From NCBI RefSeq assembly GCF_013348785.1, contig NZ_CP054691.1, forward strand, positions 1,178,001 to 1,242,000: DNA of 64,000 nt, in the 5' to 3' direction. This document shows, one piece after another, positions 16,736-26,704 of this stretch (the stretch's first letter is position 1; each line of letters starts with the position of its first letter). Below the pieces are notes generated by a model. The model was given only the letters and a program-made list of their open reading frames with translations. It did not search any database and was not told where the DNA came from. The stretch is from Gordonia sp. X0973. Its GTDB lineage: Bacteria > Actinomycetota > Actinomycetes > Mycobacteriales > Mycobacteriaceae. Made by a program: the position numbers and the translations under genes.

Positions 16736-18520
16736 CTACTTGATCTCGAGCAGCACGGTGCCCTGGGTGACGGCATCGCCGGCGGCGACGGCCAGTCCGG
16801 TGATCGTGCCGGACTTGTGCGCGTTCACCGGGTTCTCCATCTTCATGGCCTCGAGGACGACGACGAGATCACCCTCGGCGACCTCCTGGCCTTCGTCCAC
16901 GGCCACCTTGACCACGGTGCCCTGCATCGGTGCGGCGATCGCGTCGCCCGAAGCGGCGGCGCCACCGCCCTTGGTGCGGGTGCGCGCCTTCGGCTTGCGG
17001 CGCACGGCGCCGTTCCCGCCGCCGCCGTTTCCGCCGATCGCGAGGTCACCGGGCAGCGAAACCTCCACACGGCGGCCGTCGATCTCGACGACGACGTTCT
17101 GGCGCGGCAGAGACTCGTCGCCGTCGATCGCGGCGGCGGCGCCGTAGGCCTCGATCGGGTTGTCCCAGTCGGTCTCGATCCACTTGGTGTAGACGTCGAA
17201 CTTCTCGCCGTCGCCGATGAAGGCCGGGTTGCTCACGATGTGGCGGTGGAACGGGATGACCGTCGCCAATCCGTCGACCTCGAACTCGTCGAGGGCGCGG
17301 CGCGCCCGCTCCAGGGCCTGCTGGCGGTTCTCGCCGGTCACGATCAGCTTGGCGAGCATCGAGTCGAACTGGCCCCCGATGACGTCGCCCTGACGCACAC
17401 CGGAATCGACGCGCACACCCGGGCCGGAGGGCTCGCGGTAGACGGTGATCGGCCCGGGGGCGGGCAGGAAGCCGCGGCCGGCGTCCTCGCCGTTGATGCG
17501 GAACTCGAAGGAGTGACCGCGCGGGGTCGGGTCCTCGGTGATGGAGAGCTTCTGGCCCTCGGCGATACGGAACTGCTGGCGCACCAGGTCGATGCCCGCG
17601 GTCTCCTCGGTGACCGGGTGCTCGACCTGGAGTCGCGTGTTGACCTCGAGGAACGAGACGGTGTCGCCCTGCACCAGGTACTCGACGGTGCCGGCGCCGT
17701 AGTAACCGGCTTCCTTGCAGATGGCCTTGGCCGACGAGTGGATGCGGGCGCGCTGGTCGTCGGTCAGGAACGGCGCGGGCGCCTCCTCGACGAGCTTCTG
17801 GAAGCGGCGCTGCAGCGAACAGTCGCGGGTGCCGGCGACGACGACGTTGCCGTGCTGGTCGGCGATGACCTGCGCCTCGACGTGGCGCGCCTTGTCCAGG
17901 TACTGCTCGACGAAGCATTCGCCGCGGCCGAAGGCGGCGACCGCCTCGCGGGTGGCCGACTCGAACAGCTCGGGGATCTCCTCGACGGTGTGGGCGACCT
18001 TCATGCCGCGCCCGCCGCCGCCGAAGGCGGCCTTGATCGCGACCGGGACGCCGTACTCCTTGGCGAAGGCCACGACCTCGTCGGCGTCCTTGACCGGGTC
18101 CTTGGTGCCCGCGGCCATCGGCGCCTTGGCGCGCTCGGCGATGTGGCGGGCGGTCACCTTGTCGCCGAGGTCGCGGATGGACTGCGGCGACGGGCCGATC
18201 CAGATCAGCCCGGCGTCGATGACCGCCTGGGCGAAGTCGGCGTTCTCGGAGAGGAAGCCGTAGCCGGGGTGTACCGCGTTCGCGCCCGACTTGCGCGCCG
18301 CGTCGAGGAGCTTGTCGAAAACCAGGTACGACTCGGCCGAGGTCTGCCCGCCGAGGGCGAACGCCTCGTCGGCGAGTTGGACGAACAACGCGTCGGCATC
18401 CGGCTCGGCATAGACCGCGACGCTGGTGATTCCGGCGTCGCGGGCGGCACGGATGACGCGGACTGCGATCTCGCCGCGGTTGGCGATGAGGACCTTGGTG
18501 ATCGTGGCGTTTTGGGGCAC
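16736..18520 (-). CDS. accA3: Acetyl/propionyl-CoA carboxylase alpha chain (biotin carboxylase plus BCCP)
   Basis: 594 residues. It carboxylates its own biotin with ATP and bicarbonate and hands it to AccD-type beta subunits, giving malonyl-CoA, methylmalonyl-CoA and the long-chain carboxylated substrate for mycolates. Order: biotin carboxylase N-domain ([13 protein letters not shown]), ATP-grasp with GGGGRGMK, C-domain ([14 protein letters not shown]), a basic Gly-rich linker at about 500-525, and a biotinyl domain with Lys560 in EAMKMEN. GTG 18520 has AGGAG upstream; more distal starts lack a site. It is last of the long operon that starts with accD at 24012, but a TAGAAT -10 at 18562-18567 could also serve it alone. 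Confidence 0.95.
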   Translation of the reverse strand: MPQNATITKVLIANRGEIAVRVIRAARDAGITSVAVYAEPDADALFVQLADEAFALGGQTSAESYLVFDKLLDAARKSGANAVHPGYGFLSENADFAQAVIDAGLIWIGPSPQSIRDLGDKVTARHIAERAKAPMAAGTKDPVKDADEVVAFAKEYGVPVAIKAAFGGGGRGMKVAHTVEEIPELFESATREAVAAFGRGECFVEQYLDKARHVEAQVIADQHGNVVVAGTRDCSLQRRFQKLVEEAPAPFLTDDQRARIHSSAKAICKEAGYYGAGTVEYLVQGDTVSFLEVNTRLQVEHPVTEETAGIDLVRQQFRIAEGQKLSITEDPTPRGHSFEFRINGEDAGRGFLPAPGPITVYREPSGPGVRVDSGVRQGDVIGGQFDSMLAKLIVTGENRQQALERARRALDEFEVDGLATVIPFHRHIVSNPAFIGDGEKFDVYTKWIETDWDNPIEAYGAAAAIDGDESLPRQNVVVEIDGRRVEVSLPGDLAIGGNGGGGNGAVRRKPKARTRTKGGGAAASGDAIAAPMQGTVVKVAVDEGQEVAEGDLVVVLEAMKMENPVNAHKSGTITGLAVAAGDAVTQGTVLLEIK

Positions 18521-18561
18521 GGATTCTCCTGTGGCTGCGGACGCGGGTATGCGCTCATCGG

Positions 18562-18567
18562 ATTCTA
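18562..18567 (-). promoter_or_regulatory. Possible -10 element for accA3
   Basis: TAGAAT on the minus strand, 41 nt before the GTG start, in the 67-nt gap after the PapA-like gene. No good -35 is visible at 16-18 bp, so the call is weak. Confidence 0.35.
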
Positions 18568-18587
18568 GAGGTCGTGGGTATCGCAAC

Positions 18588-20156
18588 TCACACTAGACCC
18601 CGGGCGTGCCACGAACTGGTCTCGGCGACCTGGGCGATGAGCGCGGTGACGTCGGCGACGTAGGTGTGGACGTCCTCGTCGAGTCGACGCGGATACCGCG
18701 CCGACAACCGCAATCCGGAGGGGGTGCGGTTGATCCAGAGGTACACCTCGTCGTCGGCGTAGCGATGGCTGCGCAAGACCCGCGCGCCGCCGGAGTCGTC
18801 ATGCGGTGCGCCCGGCGCGGACCGCGTGTCGAGGAAGGACACGACGAATTGCGGCGCGCCGCTGGTACCGAGGAGCTGTGCGACGCGCAGCAGGGGCTGG
18901 GTGGCGGCGGCCCGCCCGCGCCGCAGTTCGGCGGAGGCGCGGACGGCGAGTTCGGTGAACGACTCCGCCCCGGACACCTCGAGATCGAAGGGGGACAGCG
19001 TGACGAACCAGCCGACCGCGGCCAGCCACCGCGGTTCGTGGCGGGTGTGGCGGGGCAGGATGGCGCGGAATCGCCGCACCCCCGTCCGTCGGTGGGCCGC
19101 ATACGCCAAGGAGGCCATGACGCCGGCGAACAGCGTGGCCCCCGCGCCGGAGCAGACGGCGGTGAACTCGTTGGCGGTGTCGTCGTCGGCGAGCAGCGCG
19201 TAATAGGAGATCTGGGGTGTCGCGTCGGCGGCCGCCTCGGACCCCTCCGCGTAGCCGCCGACGGCGAATCCGCGCGGCTGCTCGGCACGCCGGTCGTTCT
19301 CCCGGGCGGTGGGGTGGCCGGCGGCGGCGGACGCGGTTGGGCTGGCCGCGGCCGATCCGGCCACGGTCGGGTAGCGGGGCATCCCGTCGGCGAGGAACTC
19401 CGCCCAGGTGTCCACGGCGGGGTCGGTGGCGCGGGACTGTTCGGCGGCGGCGCGCTCGGCGGCGCTGAAATCGACGTAGCTGCCGATGCTCTCGGCGGGG
19501 AGCAGCGGCGGCGCATGACCGCGTGCCGGTCGGCCGGCCGCGACGACGGCTTGACGGTACAGGGCGCGCAGTTCCGGCACCGCGGCGATGAGGGAGTAGC
19601 CGTCGAGCAGGGAGTGGTCGCCGGCGAACAACAGGGTGAAGGAGTCCTCGCGGCCGACGGTCGCGAAGCAGTAGGCGGGCCAGCGCACCGGCGCGGTGCT
19701 GCGGTCGAACCAGCCGGCGATCTGGTCGAGCAGCAGCGTCGGGTCGTGGTACCAGCCGACGCGGCTCATCTTGACCGACACGGCCCCGGGCTCGGCCGAG
19801 AACCGGCGGAACCGCTGCGCGCCGACTTCGGGTGCGGCGCCGGCGTCGGAGTCGTCGGCCTCCACGACATGCGTGCGCAGCACCTCGTGCCGGTCGATCC
19901 AGGCGGTCAGCGCCGCGCGGATCGCCGGGATCGACAACGGCTCGTCGAACTCGATCGACAGGCCCAACCAGGATTCGCGGCCACCGGTGTGGCCCGTCTG
20001 CGCCTGGTAGGCCAGGGCGTCGGAGAGGTGCTGCTCATGATTGAACGACGTGGGTCGCGGGTCCAGGCGCAACCCTTTTCGACCGTCGAGCACCGGGGTC
20101 CACTCGACCAGTCCGCCCGGCTCGATGGGCAGGTCGAGGATCTGGAGGAAGTCCAT
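18588..20156 (-). CDS. PapA-like condensation-domain acyltransferase
   Basis: 522 residues, the size of a stand-alone condensation domain. The catalytic motif appears as DHSLLDG: His181 and Asp185-Gly186 of the HxxxDG core are kept, while the first His of the usual HH pair is Asp. In the PapA group such enzymes pass acyl chains from carrier proteins or CoA to sugars or diols to make surface lipids such as acylated trehaloses. The middle (about 265-310) is a low-complexity Ala/Pro-rich loop. ATG 20156 abuts the sufE stop with no gap, so it is translationally coupled into the acyl-CoA carboxylase operon, where M. tuberculosis has no such gene. Substrate unknown. Confidence 0.75.
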   Translation of the reverse strand: MDFLQILDLPIEPGGLVEWTPVLDGRKGLRLDPRPTSFNHEQHLSDALAYQAQTGHTGGRESWLGLSIEFDEPLSIPAIRAALTAWIDRHEVLRTHVVEADDSDAGAAPEVGAQRFRRFSAEPGAVSVKMSRVGWYHDPTLLLDQIAGWFDRSTAPVRWPAYCFATVGREDSFTLLFAGDHSLLDGYSLIAAVPELRALYRQAVVAAGRPARGHAPPLLPAESIGSYVDFSAAERAAAEQSRATDPAVDTWAEFLADGMPRYPTVAGSAAASPTASAAAGHPTARENDRRAEQPRGFAVGGYAEGSEAAADATPQISYYALLADDDTANEFTAVCSGAGATLFAGVMASLAYAAHRRTGVRRFRAILPRHTRHEPRWLAAVGWFVTLSPFDLEVSGAESFTELAVRASAELRRGRAAATQPLLRVAQLLGTSGAPQFVVSFLDTRSAPGAPHDDSGGARVLRSHRYADDEVYLWINRTPSGLRLSARYPRRLDEDVHTYVADVTALIAQVAETSSWHARGLV

Positions 20157-20579
20157 CTACCCGCTTCGCGCGATGGCCGCCTTGATCCGGGCCAGCATGC
20201 CGGCCAGGCCGCGCAGCCGCAGCGGTGACACCACCGAGTCGAGTCCGAGTTCGTGGCCGAAGTCGGCGGGGACCGCGGCGATGACCTCGGCGGGCTGCCC
20301 GTCGAGTCCCTGGTGCAGGATCGCGGCGAATCCGCGGGTCGTCGGGGCCTCGCGCGGCGCGCTGAAGTACAGCCGCACCGCCGCGCGGTCCGACGCGTCC
20401 ACGGACAGGAAGATGGGCGACTGGCACTCCGGCACCGGCTCCATCGACTCCGGTTCCAGCTGGGCGGGCAGCGGCGGCAACTCGTCGGCGAACTCGAGCA
20501 GCAGCGTCGTCTTGTCGGCGTCGGACAGCGCGGCGAAATCGTCGACGATCTCGGCCAGCGGGGCGGGCAGTCCGGTCAC
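20157..20579 (-). CDS. SufE-family sulfur acceptor protein
   Basis: 140 residues. SufE proteins accept sulfane sulfur from a cysteine desulfurase, or in this context perhaps from the adjacent rhodanese. The acceptor cysteine is Cys52 in [10 protein letters not shown]; the typical helical C-terminal [19 protein letters not shown] is present. GTG 20579 overlaps the sseA stop by 4 nt (GTGA); longer frames upstream are not needed. It matches Rv3284 of M. tuberculosis in position. No suf operon is near, so it more likely serves with SseA than with the main SufBCD system. Confidence 0.85.
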   Translation of the reverse strand: MTGLPAPLAEIVDDFAALSDADKTTLLLEFADELPPLPAQLEPESMEPVPECQSPIFLSVDASDRAAVRLYFSAPREAPTTRGFAAILHQGLDGQPAEVIAAVPADFGHELGLDSVVSPLRLRGLAGMLARIKAAIARSG

Positions 20580-21475
20580 GGCCGGTCGCCCGGCGCGCTC
20601 CCGGGCTCGTCGCCGACGATGATCGGCACTCGCACCCGGTTGCCCCACTCGGTCCAGGAGCCGTCGTAGTTGCGCACCTTGTCGAAGCCGAGGAGATGGG
20701 TCAGGACGAACCACGTGTGGCTGGAGCGCTCACCGATCCGGCAGTACGCGATGGTCGGGGAGGTGGGGCTGAACCCGGCGTAGATCTCCTCGAGTTCGGC
20801 GCGCGAGCGGAAGCGGCCGTCCGGGGCGGCGGCCTTGGCCCACGGGATCGACACCGCGGTGGGGATGTGGCCGCCGCGCAGGGCGCCCTCCTCCGGGTAG
20901 TCGGGCATGTGGGTGCGCTCGCCGGTATACTCCTGCGGCGACCGCACGTCGATCAGCGGCTCGTGGCCCAGCGCCGCGACGACCTGGTCGGCGTAGGCGC
21001 GGATCTTGGTGTCGTCTCGCGGCACCACCGGGTAGTCGCTGCGCGGGTAATCCGGTACGTCGAACGAGGAGTCGCGGTCCTCGGCGAACCACGCGTCCCG
21101 CCCGCCGTCGAGCAGGCGGACGTCGGGGTGGCCGAACAGGGTGAACACCCACAGGGCGTAGGCGGCCCACCAGTTGCTCTTGTCGCCGTAGATGACGACG
21201 GTGTCGTCGCGGCTGATGCCCTTGGACCGCATCAGCTCGGCGAAGGCCTCGCCGTCGATGTAATCGCGCGTGACCGGATCGTTGAGGTGCAGGTGCCAGT
21301 CGATCTTCTGGGCCGTCGGGATGTGGCCGATGTCATAGAGCAGGACGTCCTCGTCGGACTCGACGACCTTGAGACCCGGCGTGCCGAGGTGGGAGGCCAG
21401 CCACGCGGTGCTCACGAGCCGTTCCGGGTGCGCGTAGTCGGCAAACGCCGGATTCGGATCGAGTTCAACGCCCAT
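20576..21475 (-). CDS. sseA: Thiosulfate/3-mercaptopyruvate sulfurtransferase (rhodanese)
   Basis: 299 residues with two rhodanese domains. The C-terminal one is catalytic, with Cys245 in the loop YCRIGERS; the N-terminal one has Asp/Gly in place of a cysteine (IYGDKSN). It moves sulfane sulfur from thiosulfate or mercaptopyruvate to thiol acceptors. ATG 21475 follows AAAGGG. It is coupled to sufE downstream and lies 37 nt after maf. This is the SseA of the M. tuberculosis acc cluster. Confidence 0.92.
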   Translation of the reverse strand: MGVELDPNPAFADYAHPERLVSTAWLASHLGTPGLKVVESDEDVLLYDIGHIPTAQKIDWHLHLNDPVTRDYIDGEAFAELMRSKGISRDDTVVIYGDKSNWWAAYALWVFTLFGHPDVRLLDGGRDAWFAEDRDSSFDVPDYPRSDYPVVPRDDTKIRAYADQVVAALGHEPLIDVRSPQEYTGERTHMPDYPEEGALRGGHIPTAVSIPWAKAAAPDGRFRSRAELEEIYAGFSPTSPTIAYCRIGERSSHTWFVLTHLLGFDKVRNYDGSWTEWGNRVRVPIIVGDEPGSAPGDRP

Positions 21476-21512
21476 GGTGGGACCCTTTCGTCGCAGGGGG
21501 ATGCTGCCGAGA

Positions 21513-22148
21513 CTACCGCGCCTGCGCGGACCACAGCGTGGTGACATCCACGTCGACTCGTGCCAGGAGGCGGCGCGTCAGCGGCAGGCTGATACCGATG
21601 ACCGACGAGGGGTCGCCGTCGATGCCGTCGACGAACCATCCGCCGAGACCGTCGAGGGTGAACGCCCCCGCGACGGCGAGCGGTTCGCCGGTCGCGACGT
21701 AGGCGTCGACGGCCGCCGCGTCGACGGTGGCGAACCGGATCTCGGTGGCGGCGCTGTCGGTGGCCCGCGCGATCGGTTCGCCGCGGCGGATGCGCGTGAC
21801 GCAGTGACCGGTGAGGAGCATCGCGGACTGCCCGGACATCCGGGTCCAGCGCTGCCGCGCCACCTCCGGGGTGTGGGGTTTGCCGACCAGTTCGCCGCCG
21901 ATGTGCAGCATCGAATCGCAGGTCACCAGGACGACGTCGTCGCCGTCGCCGACGCGGGGCACCAGTGCGTCGGCCTTGGCGACCGCCAGCCGCGTCACGA
22001 TGTCCGCGGGCGGGGAGGCGGCCAGCTCGGCGACGAGGCCGTCCTCGTCGACGTCGGCGACCAGGACCCGTGGGTCAATACCGGCCTGTTGCAGGACGCG
22101 CAGGCGCGCGGGTGACGCCGACCCGAGGACGAAGTCGGTGCTGGTCAC
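21513..22148 (-). CDS. maf: Maf-like nucleotide pyrophosphatase
   Basis: 211 residues. Maf proteins hydrolyse non-canonical or modified nucleoside triphosphates to monophosphates and influence septum formation. Marks: [17 protein letters not shown] at the N-terminus, the central CDSML and [10 protein letters not shown], and ILDGLGG-type [21 protein letters not shown] near the end. GTG 22148 overlaps the accE stop by 4 nt. The gene sits in the acyl-CoA carboxylase operon as in M. tuberculosis (Rv3282). Confidence 0.92.
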   Translation of the reverse strand: MTSTDFVLGSASPARLRVLQQAGIDPRVLVADVDEDGLVAELAASPPADIVTRLAVAKADALVPRVGDGDDVVLVTCDSMLHIGGELVGKPHTPEVARQRWTRMSGQSAMLLTGHCVTRIRRGEPIARATDSAATEIRFATVDAAAVDAYVATGEPLAVAGAFTLDGLGGWFVDGIDGDPSSVIGISLPLTRRLLARVDVDVTTLWSAQAR

Positions 22149-22393
22149 CAGAGTTGTTTGTAGAAGCCGGTCGGGCTGCCCCAGTGCGGGCGCATGCGGT
22201 CGACCGGGCGGCCCCACTCGTTGCCCGGCTCGGCGGCGGTCTCGCCACCCGATTCGGCGGCCTTGGCGACGACCACCGCGGTGATCGCGGCCACCTGTGC
22301 CGGAGTGGGGTTGCCCTTCACGACGCGGAGCAGGGGGGCCTTGGTGGCATCCGCCCCGGTGCCCTTCTCGGCGTCGCCGTCGCGCCCGGTCAC
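22145..22393 (-). CDS. accE: Acyl-CoA carboxylase epsilon subunit
   Basis: 82 residues. The small epsilon subunit binds the AccA-AccD5 complex and raises its activity. It has a variable acidic N-terminus, then the conserved [21 protein letters not shown] core and the aromatic C-terminal end YKQLW. GTG 22393 overlaps the accD stop by 4 nt; its own stop overlaps the maf start. The gene corresponds to Rv3281 (accE5). Confidence 0.92.
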   Translation of the reverse strand: MTGRDGDAEKGTGADATKAPLLRVVKGNPTPAQVAAITAVVVAKAAESGGETAAEPGNEWGRPVDRMRPHWGSPTGFYKQLW

Positions 22394-24012
22394 AGCGGGA
22401 TGTTCCCGTGCTTGCGGGGCGGGGTGACGACCATCTTGCGCTGCAGCAGTCGCAGCGCGGAGGCGATCTGACCGCGGGTGTGGCTCGGCGGGATGACCGC
22501 GTCGACGTAGCCGCGCTCGGCGGCGACGTACGGGTTGACGAGGGTGTCCTCGTACTCCTCCTGCAGCTTCAGCATCAGGGCGTCGACGTCGTCGCCGTTC
22601 TCCTGCGCCGCCTTGATCTCCTTGCGGTAGACGAAGCCGACGGCCCCGGAGGCGCCCATCACGGCGATCTGCGCGGTGGGCCACGCCAGGTTCACGTCGG
22701 CACCCATGTGCTTGGAGCCCATGACGTCGTAGGCGCCGCCGTAGGCCTTGCGCGTGATGACGGTGATTTTGCCGACCGTCGCCTCGCCGTAGGCGTAGAG
22801 CAGCTTCGCGCCGCGGCGGATGATGCCGTTGTATTCCTGGTCGGTGCCGGGCAGGAAGCCGGGGACGTCGACGAGGGTGATGATCGGCACGTTGAAGGCG
22901 TCGCAGGTGCGCACGAACCGGGCGGCCTTCTCCGACGCGTCGATGTCGAGGCAGCCGGCGAACTGGGTCGGCTGGTTGGCGACGATGCCGACGCTCATCC
23001 CGTCGACGCGGCCGAAGCCGATGACGACGTTCATCGCCCGCTCGGCCTGGACCTCGAGGAATTCGTCGTCGTCGAGGATGCGGCGGATGACCTCGTGCAT
23101 GTCGTAGGGCTGGTTGGCAGAGTCGGGGATCAGGGTGTCCAGTTCGAGGTCCTCGGGGGTGAGGTTCTCCTCGATGGACCCGCTGGCCACGTCGACGGGC
23201 AGCCGCGGCGGCTCGGCGCGGTTGTTGCTCGGCAGGTAGGACAGCAGTTCCTTGACGTACTCGAGCGCGTCCTCCTCGTCGGGGGCCACGTAGTGCGCGA
23301 CGCCGGAGCGGACCATATGCGTGTGGGCGCCGCCGAGGTCCTCCATCGTGACGTCCTCGCCGGTGACGGTCTTGATGACGTCGGGGCCGGTGACGAACAT
23401 CTGGCTGGTCTTGTCGACCATGACGACGAAGTCGGTGAGCGCGGGGGAGTAGACGTGCCCGCCGGCCGCGGCGCCCATGATGACCGAGATCTGCGGGATG
23501 ACGCCGGAACTGCGGACGTTGCGGTGGAAGATCTCCGCGTAGAGGGCGAGTGAGACGACGCCCTCCTGGATGCGGGCGCCGGCGCCGTCGTTGATGCCGA
23601 TCAGCGGGCGGCCCGTCTTGAGGGCCAGGTCCATGACCTTGCAGATCTTCTCCCCGTACACCTCGCCGAGGCTGCCGCCGAAGACGGTGAAGTCCTGCGA
23701 GAAGACGCAGACCTCGCGGCCGTCGATGGTGCCGTACCCGGTCACGACTCCGTCGCCGAGCGGCCGGTTCTCGCCGAGCCCGAAGTTCGTGGAGCGGTGC
23801 CGCGCCAAGGCGTCGATCTCGACGAAGGATCCCTCGTCGAGCAGATGGGTGATGCGCTCGCGGGCGGTCAGCTTGTTCTTGGCGTGGACCTTCTCGATCG
23901 CCGCCTCGCCGACCGGGTGCTTGGCCTCGTCGAGTCGATTTCGCAGATCGGCGAGCTTGCCGGCCGTGGTGTGGATGTCGAGTTCCGACGAGTCCTTCGA
24001 TGCGGAGGTCAT
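22390..24012 (-). CDS. accD5: Acyl-CoA carboxylase carboxyltransferase beta subunit (AccD5-like)
   Basis: 540 residues, a full-length carboxyltransferase that moves CO2 from biotin on AccA3 to propionyl-CoA or acetyl-CoA. Both crotonase-like halves are present, including the oxyanion glycines in [12 protein letters not shown] and the second-half [12 protein letters not shown] and [16 protein letters not shown] 24012 gives the normal N-terminus; no strong ribosome site precedes it, and the 77-nt gap to the divergent birA contains both promoters, so a leaderless transcript is possible. It is the first gene of a possible seven-gene operon ending at accA3. Confidence 0.94.
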   Translation of the reverse strand: MTSASKDSSELDIHTTAGKLADLRNRLDEAKHPVGEAAIEKVHAKNKLTARERITHLLDEGSFVEIDALARHRSTNFGLGENRPLGDGVVTGYGTIDGREVCVFSQDFTVFGGSLGEVYGEKICKVMDLALKTGRPLIGINDGAGARIQEGVVSLALYAEIFHRNVRSSGVIPQISVIMGAAAGGHVYSPALTDFVVMVDKTSQMFVTGPDVIKTVTGEDVTMEDLGGAHTHMVRSGVAHYVAPDEEDALEYVKELLSYLPSNNRAEPPRLPVDVASGSIEENLTPEDLELDTLIPDSANQPYDMHEVIRRILDDDEFLEVQAERAMNVVIGFGRVDGMSVGIVANQPTQFAGCLDIDASEKAARFVRTCDAFNVPIITLVDVPGFLPGTDQEYNGIIRRGAKLLYAYGEATVGKITVITRKAYGGAYDVMGSKHMGADVNLAWPTAQIAVMGASGAVGFVYRKEIKAAQENGDDVDALMLKLQEEYEDTLVNPYVAAERGYVDAVIPPSHTRGQIASALRLLQRKMVVTPPRKHGNIPL

Positions 24013-24089
24013 GGGGATTGATGCTAACCAGGGGCGGCTCCCCGGCGCTACCGGCCCCCGCGGCGGGTCGGCGGAACTATTGTGGCGGC

Positions 24090-24863
24090 ATGACACTCGA
24101 GGCCCACCTAGCCGGGACCCGCTGGAGCCGGATCGACGTCGTGGAGGCGACCGGATCGACGAATGCCGACCTCGTCGCCGCCGGTGCGCGCGAGGACATC
24201 GACGGCCGGGTACTGGTGGCCCGGAACCAGACCGCGGGCCGCGGGCGCCACGACCGGCAGTGGACCACCGGCCCCTCCGGCGCGCTGACCTTCTCGGTGG
24301 GCGTGCGCGTCGGCGAGGCGACCAGCGCGATGGGGTGGTTGTCCCTGCTGGCCGGGGTCGCGGTGGCGGACGCGCTGGCGCGCTCCATCATGTTCGACGC
24401 CGCGCCGGGGGTGAAGTGGCCCAACGACGTGCTGATCGGGAATCGGAAGGTGGCCGGGGTGCTCTCCGAGTTCGCCGTGGGTGCGGCGGGCGGGCAGGCC
24501 GTCATCGGGATCGGCGTCAACACGTCGATGACGGCCGACCAGCTGCCGGTGCCGACCGCGACGTCGGTGTTCGTCGAGACGGCCCGCGCGATCGACGACG
24601 ACGAGCTGCTCGTGGGGATTCTGCGCGAACTCGACGTCGAACTCGCCATGTGGCCGGACCGACTCGACGAGCTGGCACAGGAATACCGGCACAAATGCCT
24701 CACCCTCGGGCAGCGCGTGAAATTGGCCCTGCCCGGCGATCGGGAGTTGATCGGTACCGCGGTCGACGTGGATACCGCGGGTCGGCTGCTGGTCGCCGCG
24801 GACGGCGGTGCACAGACGGCGGTCGCCGCCGGCGACGTCACCCATCTGCGGCCGCTGCCGTAG
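24090..24863 (+). CDS. birA: Biotin-[acetyl-CoA carboxylase] ligase
   Basis: 257 residues, the catalytic and C-terminal domains only, with no N-terminal DNA-binding helix-turn-helix, so it is a ligase and not a repressor. The biotinyl-AMP loop GRGRHDRQW and the active lysine region [15 protein letters not shown] are intact. It attaches biotin to the AccA3 and pyruvate carboxylase carriers encoded nearby. It is divergent from accD5. ATG 24090 is preferred as it begins the conserved domain; the frame opens 90 nt earlier without support. Confidence 0.93.
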   Translation: MTLEAHLAGTRWSRIDVVEATGSTNADLVAAGAREDIDGRVLVARNQTAGRGRHDRQWTTGPSGALTFSVGVRVGEATSAMGWLSLLAGVAVADALARSIMFDAAPGVKWPNDVLIGNRKVAGVLSEFAVGAAGGQAVIGIGVNTSMTADQLPVPTATSVFVETARAIDDDELLVGILRELDVELAMWPDRLDELAQEYRHKCLTLGQRVKLALPGDRELIGTAVDVDTAGRLLVAADGGAQTAVAAGDVTHLRPLP

Positions 24864-24878
24864 CCGCGGCGAAATCGG

Positions 24879-25433
24879 TCAGCGGCGCTGCGACTGCGAG
24901 CCGACCATCGGGACGAGGGCCAGGATCGGCAGGCCGATCACCAGGTGCAGCGCGGCCGTCGCGATCCCGGTCGCCAGATTGGTGCTCACCAACAGCGGGA
25001 TCAGCACGGCGGCGATGACCAGCAGCCCGGCGATCCAGGCGAAGAAGCTGCCCGGCGCCGGGGTGATGAGTTGCAGGACGTACCACAGCGCGGCCGCGAC
25101 GAGGGCCGTCACGAAACCGATGATCGCGTAGGTGGTCACCGCGTCGGACCCGAGCGCGATCCCGATTCCGGTGCGATCGGTCAGGGTCGTGATGACCCAG
25201 GCCACCAGACCGACGGCCAGCGCCACGACGACGCCGGTCATGAGTACCCCGCCCACGAACAGGACCGGGTTGACGCGCGGTGCGGTCACCAGCGGCTGGC
25301 GGTGCGGCTGATCGGAGCCGGGGACCGGGGCATGGTCGTACCGCTGTTCGGCCTGCGTCTCGTATGCCGGGGTGACGGGCCGCGTGTAGGCATGGGTGCC
25401 GGGGAACTGATCGCGCGGGTCCTGGTAGGTCAT
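24879..25433 (-). CDS. Four-TM membrane protein (DUF6069-like)
   Basis: 184 residues. A polar N-terminus of about 50 residues rich in Pro, Gln and Tyr is followed by four hydrophobic segments (about 55-80, 95-115, 120-140, 150-170). This layout fits the DUF6069 group of actinobacteria. ATG 25433 is 34 nt from the divergent PH-domain gene; a longer frame would run into it. No function known. Confidence 0.6.
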   Translation of the reverse strand: MTYQDPRDQFPGTHAYTRPVTPAYETQAEQRYDHAPVPGSDQPHRQPLVTAPRVNPVLFVGGVLMTGVVVALAVGLVAWVITTLTDRTGIGIALGSDAVTTYAIIGFVTALVAAALWYVLQLITPAPGSFFAWIAGLLVIAAVLIPLLVSTNLATGIATAALHLVIGLPILALVPMVGSQSQRR

Positions 25434-25467
25434 GCGCCACAGTCTAGGCGCGACATATGCTCTCGGC

Positions 25468-26001
25468 ATGGGATACCCGCGGCGACACCTGGCCCCGGGC
25501 GAGGCCGTCGCCTTGCACCGGCACCCGCATTGGCGGGTGCTGGTGGCGCCGCTGGCGGGGTTCGCCGTCGTGACGCTGGTCGTCGGGATCCTCGGCGGCA
25601 TCGTCGGCGGTTCCACCCTGCACGGGTGGATGCGCACGGCGGCGTTCGCCGCCGTCGGAGTGCTCTGGGCGCTGGCCCTGCTGTGGTGCGTGCTGCGCCC
25701 GCTGACGTCCTGGGCATCCACCCACTTCGTCGTCACCGACCGTCGGGTCGTCTACCGCAACGGTCTCCTGCGCCGCTCGGGGCTGGACATCCCGCTGTCG
25801 CGGATCAACACCGTCGAGTTCCATCGCGGCATGCTGGACCGGATGCTGGGCAGCGGGACGCTGGTCGTCGAATCGGCCTCCGACGACCCGCTGGTCTTCC
25901 GCAACGTCCCCGACGTCGAGCGGGCGCATGCGCTGCTGTACCAGGAGGTCCTCGACGAGCGGGACCCCGCCGATGCCGGGCTGTCGAGGGAGCTGCGATG
26001 A
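25468..26001 (+). CDS. Membrane protein with bacterial PH domain
   Basis: 177 residues: a short N-terminus (MGYPRRHLAPGEAVALHRHPHW), two membrane helices, then a bPH2-type pleckstrin-like domain containing VVTDRRVVYRNGLLRRSGLDI and LGSGTLVVES. It is the position and sequence counterpart of Rv3278c. Role unknown; such proteins assemble in the membrane. The response regulator starts 13 nt after its stop, and the ribosome site GGGGGAGG lies in the gap, so the three genes up to 28051 may be one operon. Confidence 0.85.
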   Translation: MGYPRRHLAPGEAVALHRHPHWRVLVAPLAGFAVVTLVVGILGGIVGGSTLHGWMRTAAFAAVGVLWALALLWCVLRPLTSWASTHFVVTDRRVVYRNGLLRRSGLDIPLSRINTVEFHRGMLDRMLGSGTLVVESASDDPLVFRNVPDVERAHALLYQEVLDERDPADAGLSRELR

Positions 26002-26014
26002 CGGGGGAGGCCCG

Positions 26015-26692
26015 ATGACCGACGTCCTGCTGGCCGAGGACGACACGGCGATCGCCGAGCCGCTGGCGCGCGCGTTGGCGCGCGAGGGGTACGGGGTCGT
26101 CGTCGTGGACGACGGGGTGGCCGCACTCGAGCAGGCCGTCGACCCCCGTTTCGAGCTGCTGGTCCTGGATCTGGGGCTGCCGAAGATGGACGGCCTGGAG
26201 GTGTGTCGCGAGCTGCGGGCGGTGCGCCCCGACCTGCCGGTGCTCATGCTGACCGCGCGCACCGACGAGGTGGACTTCGTCGTCGGCCTCGACGCCGGCG
26301 CCGACGACTACGTCGGCAAGCCGTTTCGCCTCGCCGAGCTGATGGCCCGGGTGCGCGCCCTGCTGCGCCGCCGCCCCGCCGTCGCGGAGGACGTCCTCGT
26401 CGGTGGCGCCATCGTCCTCGACACCCGGGCGCGCCGCGTCCTGGTCGACGGGGAGGACGTGGTGCTGGCCAACCGCGAGTTCGACCTGCTGCAGTTCCTG
26501 ATGGAGCGCCCCGGGCAGGTCGTCAGCCGCGAGGAGCTGGTGTCGGAGGTGTGGGGATCGGCCGATCTGCGCTCGTCCAAGACGCTGGACATGCACGTCT
26601 CCTGGCTGCGCCGCAAGATCGGCGACGACCGGACCGACCGGCCCCGCCACATCGTCACCGTGCGCGGCATGGGATTCCGCTTCGATGCGTGA
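26015..26692 (+). CDS. OmpR/PhoB-family response regulator
   Basis: 225 residues. The receiver domain has the acidic pair EDD at 8-10, phospho-acceptor Asp52 in LVLDLGLP, Thr in LTART and Lys in GKPF. The C-terminal winged helix runs from about 130 (ANREFDLLQFLMERPGQVVSR) to VTVRGMGFRF. ATG 26015 is preceded by GGGGGAGG. The partner histidine kinase follows 12 nt later. Target genes are unknown; from memory, M. tuberculosis has no regulator at this point between Rv3278c and gtrA. Confidence 0.94.
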   Translation: MTDVLLAEDDTAIAEPLARALAREGYGVVVVDDGVAALEQAVDPRFELLVLDLGLPKMDGLEVCRELRAVRPDLPVLMLTARTDEVDFVVGLDAGADDYVGKPFRLAELMARVRALLRRRPAVAEDVLVGGAIVLDTRARRVLVDGEDVVLANREFDLLQFLMERPGQVVSREELVSEVWGSADLRSSKTLDMHVSWLRRKIGDDRTDRPRHIVTVRGMGFRFDA

Positions 26693-26704
26693 GCGCGGGA
26701 TCTG

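Noticed and set aside
16493-18568. A 691-codon plus-strand frame opposite accA3
   Set aside because: Same reason: codon mirror of a strongly conserved gene, no ribosome site, no domain.
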